Assembly (NCBI GenBank): GCA_934247225.1
Contig: CAKQJE010000035.1
Coordinates: 1-11,843, forward strand
Reading direction: 5' to 3'
Source: an uncultured Clostridia bacterium
GTDB taxonomy: Bacteria; Bacillota; Clostridia; Christensenellales; Borkfalkiaceae
DNA length: 11,843 nucleotides
Every line of letters starts with the position of its first letter. The first letter of the stretch is position 1. Positions 6,825-11,843 of this stretch are shown one piece after another. The notes under the pieces are model-generated. The model did no database searches. It had not been told where the DNA came from and saw only the letters and a program-made list of their open reading frames with translations. Made by a program: the position numbers and the translations under genes.

Positions 6825-6836
6825 GACTTTTGACCT
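6804..6836. promoter_or_regulatory. Paired operator sites, probably for the adjacent Xre regulator
   Basis: Read on the minus strand, AGGTCAAAAGACCT (6804-6817, with palindromic AGGTC/GACCT arms) and AGGTCAAAAGTC (6825-6836) are direct repeats spaced 19 bp, about two helical turns. The first fills the spacer of the lipoprotein promoter and the second lies just upstream of its -35 box. Their place between a divergent regulator and its likely target makes them the obvious regulator sites; binding by this protein is inferred. Confidence 0.75.
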
Positions 6837-6845
6837 AAATTTTAA

Positions 6846-6857
6846 TATAATTTTCAT
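6846..6857 (+). promoter_or_regulatory. -10 element of the xre gene, predicting a leaderless mRNA
   Basis: TATAAT (6846-6851) is followed by six bases and then the ATG at 6858, so the expected transcription start falls on the start codon. There is no Shine-Dalgarno sequence. No good -35 is found at 16-18 bp upstream, where the second operator lies, which would suit a promoter modulated by the regulator itself. Confidence 0.6.
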
Positions 6858-7073
6858 ATGAGTTCACAAAACAACGATTACGCGTATATCGATACAATTA
6901 AAGATATTATGACAAACAATAAATTAAGTCAGCAGAAATTCGCCGATACGATAGGAGTTAATCAGACCACGGTGAGTCAATGGCTTTTGGGGAAAAAGAA
7001 GCCTACTTACGACAGTATAAACGCAATCTGTAAGGCGTTTGACGTTACCCCGAACGACATTTTCGGCTTATAA
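6858..7073 (+). CDS. Xre/Cro-family helix-turn-helix transcriptional regulator
   Basis: This 71-aa protein is almost wholly one HTH_3 domain. The helix-turn-helix runs from LSQQKFADTIGV (23-34) to NQTTVSQWLLGKKKPT (35-50), with the closing helix YDSINAICKAFDVTPNDIF. Proteins this small bind DNA as dimers and are usually repressors. It is divergent from the lipoprotein gene and separated by a 93-bp region holding two similar operator sites, so it very probably controls that gene and itself. There is no ribosome binding site before the ATG, and the -10 box sits 6 bp upstream of it, as in leaderless repressor transcripts. An internal Met18 start also lacks a ribosome site and would cut into the domain. 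No toxin or phage gene is adjacent. Confidence 0.92.
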   Translation: MSSQNNDYAYIDTIKDIMTNNKLSQQKFADTIGVNQTTVSQWLLGKKKPTYDSINAICKAFDVTPNDIFGL

Positions 7074-7116
7074 GCGAATTAACAAAAAGATCAAATTTTA
7101 TTAAATAAAAAAATTT

Positions 7117-7159
7117 GCGCCGCCCGAAATTGTGACGAAATCGCAATTTCGGGCGGCGT
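7117..7159. terminator. GC-rich intrinsic terminator between xre and the GH2 gene
   Basis: A 15-bp perfect stem (7118-7132 with 7144-7158, core CGCCGCCCGAAATTG), extended by one G-U pair, encloses an 11-nt loop. In the leftward direction the stem is followed by AAAUUUUUUUAUUU, a strong U-tract serving the GH2 gene. In the rightward direction the tail UGUUUAUAUA is weaker but could serve xre. Almost the same stem recurs at 9778-9821. Confidence 0.9.
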
Positions 7160-7198
7160 GTTTATATATTGTTTATATATTTTATTTAAGTTTACTAT

Positions 7199-9589
7199 TT
7201 ACTCGGCAAATTCGGAATAAAATCCCGCTTTACGCATATTTTCGATATATTCCTCGAAAACCCATTTTTCGCCGAGCGAACATGCGTGGTGATTTACGCC
7301 TTTTCCCGCGTCTGTTTCCCATTCGATAAAATAGAACGCGTGGCTTGTTTCGGGGATTTCCGCAACGACCGCCGTCGAATTTTCCGCGCACGAAACTTCG
7401 CCTTCGCAAGCGACTTCGCCCGTTTGAAGATTTTTGACGGTAAACTTCCCTTTAACCGATTTTTGAAGATCGCTTACGGCATAAAGCTTCATTTTTCCGT
7501 CCGCAGGCTCGCCTACCATCATAAAAAACGGCTGCTGGGCGCGGCGGATATAATAAAACGCAAGTTTCTTTGTTCCGTACCAATCGACAACAGCGTCCGA
7601 AATCTGCGGCCAGCCGTCGATTATGTTCCACCAGATAATGCCCGTTTTGCGCCACTTTTCCATACGGAAACGCTCGATAAAATATTTATCCGCTTCGGCT
7701 TGCGAAATCTGGCTTTGCTTGACGAAATCTTTAAGATCGGCTTTTCTTTCGGTAAAAATACGTTCGACTTGCGAAATCATAAGCGGAATACGATAAGCGT
7801 AAGGATTGCCCTCGTCCGTTGAAACAGTTTCCATACACGCCGCGTGCGCGAGCCACTCGGCGTTTTTGCAGCCGCCGTCCGACGTACCCGCCTTAGAAAA
7901 GCTTTCTTTCGAAATGAATTTTTTCAGACTTTCCACAGAATTGCACCCGTGATAACCTATTTCCGATGCGAAATGGCAAACGGGATTTTTATAGTAGTCG
8001 CCCTTGAAATAATCGCGAGGTCCCCATAAATGCGTTTCCGACGGCAAGCCGTTTTTATGCGCGGTTTCGTCCAGGTAGGGCGAACTCGGCAGGTACGGAC
8101 GAGTTGCGTCGTGATTTCTGAGTTCACGCAAAATTACGTTGCGGCTGAGCGCGTTGTAATTCGGATCGAGATAGCTGAGCGAACCTTTCCCCGAATGGTC
8201 GTAGTCGAAATGATGATCGACGAACGTATCGCACTCGTTATCGCCCGCATATAAAACAAGCGACGGGTGGTTACGATACGCAAGCGCGACATGCTTAACC
8301 TCTTCGCGCGTTAAACGGCAAAGTCTTTCGTCGTCGGGGTAATGCCCGCAACCGAACGCGAAATCCTGCCAGCACATAATGCCGTGTTCGTCGCAGTAAT
8401 CGTAAACTTCCTGCGAGGGGTAAATATTCCCGCCCCAGAAGCGGATCATATTGCAACCGACTTCGTTTAAAAGTTCGAGCGCGCGCAAATCGTAATCTTT
8501 CTGTCTCGACGGGAAAGCGTCGGTCGGAACGTAGTTTGTTCCGAGACAGAACACCTTTTTGCCGTTCACTTCGAAAAGAAATTCTCCGTTATCGCCCGCG
8601 CAGGACGTGCGGATAAGCCTTACCGTGCGAACGCCCGTTTTGAAAGATGTTTCGTAAACAACCTCGTCGTTTTTGATAAGTTCGACTTTTACCGTATAAA
8701 GATTCGGCTTTCCGTAGTTTTTAGGCCACCAAAGCTCGGGATCCGCAAGGCGCATAAAAAGCCTCTGATTTGCCGTAAAACAACGCTGTTTCGTTTCCGC
8801 GCGCGTCTCGCCGTCCGAAATTACTTTAACTTGCAGAAAATAATCGGAAATAAAATCGTCGGGAACAATCACTCTCCCCGTAAATTTCAGTTCCGCAACG
8901 CCGCCCGACAACGTATCCGTGTAAATAAACGGATTTTCAACGCGTATTTTCGGGCGTTTTTCTATTTTTACAGGTTTCCACAGTCCGCCCGAAACGATAC
9001 GCGGCATAATATCCCAACCGAACATATACGGCGCTTTTCTCACCGCGAGCGAATCGGTGTTGTATTTCATACCGAAACACATTGCGGGGATATCGAATTT
9101 TCTTGCGTAAACCGCCGTCGGAAAAATATGTACGAGTAAATCGAGTTTGCCTCTTGCGAGTTTTACTTTTGCAAGCGGAAACTCGTGTTTATGGAGCATA
9201 TTTTCGGTAAATCCGATTTTTTCGCCGTTTATAAATATTTCGGCAAAAGTATCTATGCCCTCGAAAATAAGAACGTCCTCGGTATCGTTATCGATACTAT
9301 CGCCGCGGTTATCGTCGGTATCGCCGCTCGGCTCGTAAGAGACTTGCGTAAAATAATATAAGTGGAGATTTTCAAGCTTCTGAGCCTCGAAAACGTTCGT
9401 TCCCGCGTATAAATCGGGCAAAAGCCCCTCGCGCATCATATCGAGTTCGAAATTCCCGGGGACGGAAGCGGGAATGCATTTCAACCTTTTCGCAACTTCC
9501 GCGCCCGTTCTCGGCTCGAATTTTTCTTTTTCGACTTCTTTGTTTTCGAGACAGCCGAGTTTCCAATTGTTTATAAGTTCTGTTTTCAT
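7199..9589 (-). CDS. Glycoside hydrolase family 2 enzyme, beta-mannosidase-like
   Basis: This 796-aa cytoplasmic enzyme probably releases terminal beta-mannose from short manno-oligosaccharides. There is no signal peptide, so its substrate must be imported. The GH2 layout is clear: a jelly-roll domain (VPGNFELDM at 43-51, PDLYAGTN at 58-65), an Ig-like domain and a TIM barrel with MIRFWGGNIY (381-390) and WQDFAFGCG (407-415). The predicted acid/base is Glu452 in AGDNECD and the nucleophile Glu543 in ASEIGYHG. GIIWWNIIDGWPQISDAVVDW (650-670) is typical of beta-mannosidases. Classical beta-mannosidases have GNNE where this has GDNE, so a related exo-activity (for example glucosaminidase) is not excluded. 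An Asp-rich insert (about 87-105) interrupts the first domain. The ATG has no clear ribosome site. No sugar transporter is adjacent. Confidence 0.9.
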   Translation of the reverse strand: MKTELINNWKLGCLENKEVEKEKFEPRTGAEVAKRLKCIPASVPGNFELDMMREGLLPDLYAGTNVFEAQKLENLHLYYFTQVSYEPSGDTDDNRGDSIDNDTEDVLIFEGIDTFAEIFINGEKIGFTENMLHKHEFPLAKVKLARGKLDLLVHIFPTAVYARKFDIPAMCFGMKYNTDSLAVRKAPYMFGWDIMPRIVSGGLWKPVKIEKRPKIRVENPFIYTDTLSGGVAELKFTGRVIVPDDFISDYFLQVKVISDGETRAETKQRCFTANQRLFMRLADPELWWPKNYGKPNLYTVKVELIKNDEVVYETSFKTGVRTVRLIRTSCAGDNGEFLFEVNGKKVFCLGTNYVPTDAFPSRQKDYDLRALELLNEVGCNMIRFWGGNIYPSQEVYDYCDEHGIMCWQDFAFGCGHYPDDERLCRLTREEVKHVALAYRNHPSLVLYAGDNECDTFVDHHFDYDHSGKGSLSYLDPNYNALSRNVILRELRNHDATRPYLPSSPYLDETAHKNGLPSETHLWGPRDYFKGDYYKNPVCHFASEIGYHGCNSVESLKKFISKESFSKAGTSDGGCKNAEWLAHAACMETVSTDEGNPYAYRIPLMISQVERIFTERKADLKDFVKQSQISQAEADKYFIERFRMEKWRKTGIIWWNIIDGWPQISDAVVDWYGTKKLAFYYIRRAQQPFFMMVGEPADGKMKLYAVSDLQKSVKGKFTVKNLQTGEVACEGEVSCAENSTAVVAEIPETSHAFYFIEWETDAGKGVNHHACSLGEKWVFEEYIENMRKAGFYSEFAE

Positions 9590-9630
9590 ATCTTGGTTTT
9601 CTTTTTGCGGTTATTTATTTATCGATAATA

Positions 9631-9659
9631 ATTATATCATTTTTGTTTGAATTTTACAA
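9631..9659 (-). promoter_or_regulatory. Promoter of the GH2 gene
   Basis: On the minus strand TTGTAA (9654-9659), a 17-bp spacer ending in TGA, and TATAAT (9631-9636) form a good extended -10 sigma-A promoter. The predicted start near 9624 gives a leader of about 35 nt before the ATG at 9589. No catabolite-repression site was recognised around it. Confidence 0.8.
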
Positions 9660-9720
9660 GTCATACGGACTAATTCGCAACAATGTTTATCAAAACATTC
9701 CGTAAACTTTAATTTTTAAT

Positions 9721-9757
9721 AAAAATAAGCCGATAATCGACTTATAGGCTTACTTTT
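9721..9757 (-). terminator. Second hairpin downstream of the SPFH-RHH operon
   Basis: On the minus strand an 11-bp arm (9747-9757 with 9721-9731, one G-U pair), a single mismatch and a 4-bp inner stem enclose the loop GUCGA; the descending arm ends in UUUUU. It lies about 20 bases beyond the GC-rich terminator at 9778-9821 and could be a backup terminator protecting the GH2 promoter. Its core is the 17-mer also found at 5407-5423. Confidence 0.55.
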
Positions 9758-9777
9758 AAAAGTTATTCTTAAAAAAT

Positions 9778-9821
9778 CGCGCCGCCCGAAATTTGGTTTT
9801 GCCTTAATTTCGGGCGGCGCG
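9778..9821 (-). terminator. GC-rich intrinsic terminator of the SPFH-RHH operon
   Basis: A 16-bp perfect stem (9778-9793 with 9806-9821, core GCGCCGCCCGAAATT) encloses a 12-nt loop. On the minus strand it is followed by AUUUUUUAAG. It starts 6 bases after the stop of the ribbon-helix-helix gene. The stem shares its core with the terminator at 7117-7159, while the loops differ. Confidence 0.9.
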
Positions 9822-9827
9822 GGCGCA

Positions 9828-10022
9828 TTATTTATTATCGCTTTCGGGAATTTTTTCGGGAACATACTTCCCGCTTTTCTTATGTGTTTTAACGCATTCC
9901 GTAAGCAAATATTCTATCTGACCGTTCACCGATCTGAAATCGCTTTCTGCCCACCTTGCAAGCTCGTCGAACAATTCCGCGCTGATCCTCAGCGGAATTT
10001 GCTTTTTCTTTCCGTCGCTCAT
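9828..10022 (-). CDS. Arc-type ribbon-helix-helix DNA-binding protein
   Basis: This 64-aa protein has the Arc/MetJ-like ribbon-helix-helix pattern: basic KKK, strand QIPLRIS (8-14), helix AELFDELARWAESD (15-28), then RSVNGQIEYLLTECVKTHKK (30-49). Such proteins bind DNA as dimers through the beta strand. It starts one base after the stop codon of the SPFH gene (TGAGATG), so it is the second gene of that operon and is probably translated by coupling; only a weak GGAAG lies ahead. Arc-like proteins of this kind often sit beside SPFH genes in Bacillota and Actinomycetota (recalled, not searched). No toxin gene accompanies it, so an antitoxin role is not supported; autoregulation of the operon is possible. 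Confidence 0.88.
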   Translation of the reverse strand: MSDGKKKQIPLRISAELFDELARWAESDFRSVNGQIEYLLTECVKTHKKSGKYVPEKIPESDNK

Positions 10023-10023
10023 C

Positions 10024-11049
10024 TCAATAGAGGCTTCCGGAATTGACTACGGGTTGAGCGTCGCGATTGCCGCAAAGTACGACTAAAAGATTAGAAACCA
10101 TCGCAGCTTTCCTCTCTTCGTCGAGTTCCACCGTACCGTGTTCTTTAAGTCTGTCGAGAGCCATTTCCACCATTCCCACAGCGCCGTCTACAATCATTTT
10201 TCTCGCGTCGATAATCGCCGAAGCCTGCTGACGTTGAAGCATTACCGCCGCGATTTCGGGCGCGTAAGCAAGGTAAGTTATGCGCGCTTCTACTATTTCA
10301 AGCCCCGCGGTTTCAACTCTGGACTGTATTTCTTTCTTGATTCTCTCTGCAACGACTTCGCTCGAACCTCTTAAACTTCCTTCGTCCGCCAAACCGTCGC
10401 CCGTCGTATCAACGTTGGGCGCAACGTCGTAAGGGTAAATTCTGACGATGTTTCTGAGCGCGCTGTCGCATTGAAGCGAAAGATATTCCTTGTAGTTATC
10501 AACGCAGAACACGGCTTTTGCCGTATCGACAACCTTCCAGGTAACCGCGATACCTATTTCGACGGGGTTGCCGAGGCAGTCGTTTATCTTCTGACGATTG
10601 TTGTTGAGCGTCATTATTTTAAGCGATATTTTTTTGTTCGGCACAGCAACGTTCACCGTAACGCCGTCGCTGTTTACGCTTGTCGTGGGCGTGAGCGTTT
10701 TAACGTCTCCGCTCTGATTGAGTTTGGTGTCCGAAGCGGGATTGACCGCCGAACAGAACGGATTTACGGCATAAAAACCGTCGCCTTTGAGCGTGCCTAT
10801 GTATTTACCGAACAAAGTCAGAACCAAAGCTTCCTGCGGTTTCAAAACTTTAAGTCCCGCAAACATAAATACGGCGATAAGCACGAGAATTGCCGAACCG
10901 ACCATCAAAACCGCACCGAAAACATAATCTTCGGCTTCGATTTTGCTGCCGCCGAAAATAAATCCGGCTATTCCGATAATCACGAACAAAATGCCGAGCA
11001 AAAGATTTCTCATTCCGTGTTTTTTGCCTTGTAAAACTTTTTCTTCCAT
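10024..11049 (-). CDS. SPFH/Band 7 (prohibitin-like) membrane protein
   Basis: This 341-aa protein has two N-terminal hydrophobic helices (about 14-33 and 43-65), then an SPFH domain starting near VLKPQEALVLTLFGKYIGTL (68-87) and running to about 280, with GFYAVNPF typical of the family. A helical region, LQRQQASAIIDARKMIVDGA (271-290), follows. SPFH proteins oligomerise at the membrane and are thought to organise membrane microdomains or scaffold proteases; the exact role here is unknown. AAGGAG lies 6 nt before the ATG, an ideal ribosome site. It is the first gene of an operon with a ribbon-helix-helix protein, from a TTGACA promoter at 11082-11110. A 12-residue Asp/Gly-rich loop (about 213-224) inside the SPFH domain looks like a family insert. 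Confidence 0.93.
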   Translation of the reverse strand: MEEKVLQGKKHGMRNLLLGILFVIIGIAGFIFGGSKIEAEDYVFGAVLMVGSAILVLIAVFMFAGLKVLKPQEALVLTLFGKYIGTLKGDGFYAVNPFCSAVNPASDTKLNQSGDVKTLTPTTSVNSDGVTVNVAVPNKKISLKIMTLNNNRQKINDCLGNPVEIGIAVTWKVVDTAKAVFCVDNYKEYLSLQCDSALRNIVRIYPYDVAPNVDTTGDGLADEGSLRGSSEVVAERIKKEIQSRVETAGLEIVEARITYLAYAPEIAAVMLQRQQASAIIDARKMIVDGAVGMVEMALDRLKEHGTVELDEERKAAMVSNLLVVLCGNRDAQPVVNSGSLY

Positions 11050-11081
11050 TTTTCTCTCCTTGAAATTGTTTTGATATCTTT

Positions 11082-11110
11082 ATGATATCATATATAATCT
11101 CTGCTGTCAA
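11082..11110 (-). promoter_or_regulatory. Promoter of the SPFH-RHH operon
   Basis: On the minus strand TTGACA (11105-11110), a 17-bp spacer ending in TGA, and TATCAT (11082-11087) form a strong extended -10 promoter. The start near 11075 leaves a leader of about 26 nt with AAGGAG. The overlapping palindrome GATATCTTTATGATATC (about 11073-11089) could be a regulator site. Confidence 0.85.
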
Positions 11111-11188
11111 GCAAAACAAGAAAATTTTCAATCAAATTCAGAACGCGCAAAAAGCAACATCGATTTTGTCGTCGTTTTTGCGAAAGAG

Positions 11189-11231
11189 TAACAGAAAAAT
11201 GCAGGGCGATTTGCCCTGCATTTTTCTGTTA
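11189..11231. terminator. Long hairpin terminator upstream of the SPFH operon
   Basis: A perfect 19-bp stem (11189-11207 with 11213-11231, core GCAGGGC/GCCCTGC with A5/T5 runs) encloses a 5-nt loop. It could terminate leftward transcription entering from the promoter at 11518-11546 and so insulate the SPFH operon. No rightward gene ends before it. Confidence 0.85.
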
Positions 11232-11351
11232 AATTTTTGTCAAATGACTATAAAAAAGATATTTTTGCGGTTTTTACCATAAAATTGAACTACCGTAAAA
11301 AAATAAACTTCGAAAAACGATTTTGCCTTTTCTTTCCACTATCTATCGATA

Positions 11352-11498
11352 TCAGACAAAATGCCGCTTTAATAGTATTTTATTTTCACTTATGCGTTTT
11401 CTTTCGACTGTCGCAATTTTATATAGTACGTATTTCCATCATTTTATACGTTTTTGAATATCTTCTATCGACGGTAATTGTTTGTCATTGATAAGCAT
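11352..11498 (-). pseudogene. Short ORF with in-frame TGA behind a good promoter
   Basis: From the ATG at 11498, preceded by GAGG six bases upstream, the frame reads MLINDKQLPSIEDIQKRIK (19 codons) and stops at TGA (11439-11441). The same frame then continues for 28 codons, WKYVLYKIATVERKR and on to HFV, ending at 11352. The composition looks protein-like on both sides of the stop, which suggests a small gene broken by a nonsense mutation or the eroded start of a longer gene. A genuine 19-residue peptide is the alternative. Its family is not recognised, and TGA is a normal stop elsewhere in the window. Confidence 0.35.
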
Positions 11499-11517
11499 AA
11501 AGCACCTCACGTCGTTA

Positions 11518-11546
11518 ATTATATCAAGTTCCTTAATTTTTTGCAA
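11518..11546 (-). promoter_or_regulatory. Leftward sigma-A promoter in the right-hand intergenic region
   Basis: On the minus strand TTGCAA (11541-11546), a 17-bp spacer ending in TGA, and TATAAT (11518-11523) form a strong extended -10 promoter. RNA would start near 11511, just ahead of GAGG and the ATG at 11498. The next terminator on this strand is at 11189-11231, giving a transcript of about 320 nt. Confidence 0.7.
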
Positions 11547-11843
11547 TTGAGTAAAGCATTTGCAAAATTAAATTTATTGAAAAATCTACACCGAGAATTT
11601 AAAGTCACCCTGATATATACTTCACCATTCATAGTACCTTCTGTTTTTCTATTCTATATTCTGCATCAACAATGCAAACAATAGCATTGCCATATACGTT
11701 GGCTGTTACACTTCTAATTTTATAACTCATTATATTTATCCATTTAAAAACATATAGTTTTTACGCTATGCCAGACAAGAATAATACAAACCTTGCCAAA
11801 ACGCCGCTATTTCCGCGCTTTATACCGACACCCCGAAGGGGAA

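Larger units (their letters stand above)
11232..11843. other. A/T-rich stretch without a convincing gene
   Basis: Rightward frames of 84 and 68 codons exist here but lack ribosome sites and read as hydrophobic/aromatic low-complexity, so I reject them. On the minus strand two short frames follow one another from an ATG at 11730 (33 and 36 codons, joined by an ATGA overlap), without good ribosome sites. The only organised signal is the leftward promoter and short ORF at 11352-11546. At the right edge CCCCGAAGGGG (11831-11841) can form a small UUCG-loop hairpin in leftward RNA. The stretch may be the decayed remains of a mobile or accessory segment. Confidence 0.5.

Noticed and set aside
6858..7073. 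Toxin-antitoxin or prophage interpretation of the Xre gene
   Set aside because: The neighbour is a signal-peptide-bearing lipoprotein with no toxin features and no phage genes are nearby.
9828..10022. Antitoxin interpretation of the ribbon-helix-helix protein
   Set aside because: Its operon partner is an SPFH membrane protein and no toxin-sized gene follows before the terminator.
11237..11684. Two plus-strand frames of 84 and 68 codons near the right edge
   Set aside because: No ribosome sites, biased A/T-rich composition, and a convincing promoter and ORF run on the other strand through the same bases.
11629..11730. Minus-strand 33-codon frame starting MSYKIRSVTANVYG, followed by an ATGA-overlapping 36-codon frame
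   Set aside because: The ribosome site is weak (only GGAT) and the lengths are within chance for this composition; it could be gene debris but cannot be supported.

Overview
The window looks like an ordinary chromosomal stretch of a low-to-moderate-GC Bacillota, most likely a gut Clostridia lineage (inferred, not proven). The reasons are AGGAG-type ribosome binding sites before most genes, several near-perfect sigma-A promoters (TTGACA-N17-TATAAT), many intrinsic hairpin terminators, a small lipoprotein and Gram-positive-style gene families. No insertion sequence, CRISPR array, tRNA or complete rRNA gene is visible. TGA is used as a stop.

Left part (1-3770). A strong rRNA-like promoter with an A/T-rich upstream element reads leftward off the window edge, so a ribosomal RNA operon probably begins just outside. 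Reading leftward behind it are a phosphoglucomutase/phosphomannomutase (383-2113) and a calcineurin-like metallophosphoesterase (2427-3383). These two have nearly identical promoters. The phosphoesterase has a predicted leader of about 258 nt that contains a 4 x 12 bp tandem repeat.

Middle (3770-7198). A rightward pair, a GT2 glycosyltransferase with two C-terminal membrane helices and uracil-DNA glycosylase (ung), overlaps by 8 bases. A MscS-type mechanosensitive channel follows. A 19-bp bidirectional terminator separates it from a convergent small lipoprotein gene. That gene is divergent from an Xre-family repressor gene. The 93-bp gap between them holds a perfect promoter overlapped by two AGGTCAAAAG-type operator sites, and the repressor mRNA is predicted to be leaderless. 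This compact autoregulated switch is the most interesting local system.

Right part (7199-11843). A leftward GH2 beta-mannosidase-like enzyme (796 aa) has its own extended -10 promoter. Upstream of it lies a two-gene operon of an SPFH/Band 7 membrane protein followed one base later by an Arc-type ribbon-helix-helix protein. GC-rich terminators sharing almost the same stem lie downstream of the GH2 gene and of the operon. The last ~600 bases are A/T-rich with no convincing gene. They contain a consensus leftward promoter, a ribosome binding site and a 19-codon ORF that ends at a TGA with an open frame beyond it.

The window as a whole mixes sugar metabolism (mutase, GH2, glycosyltransferase), DNA repair and envelope functions. 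The genes form several short independent transcription units, not one pathway.
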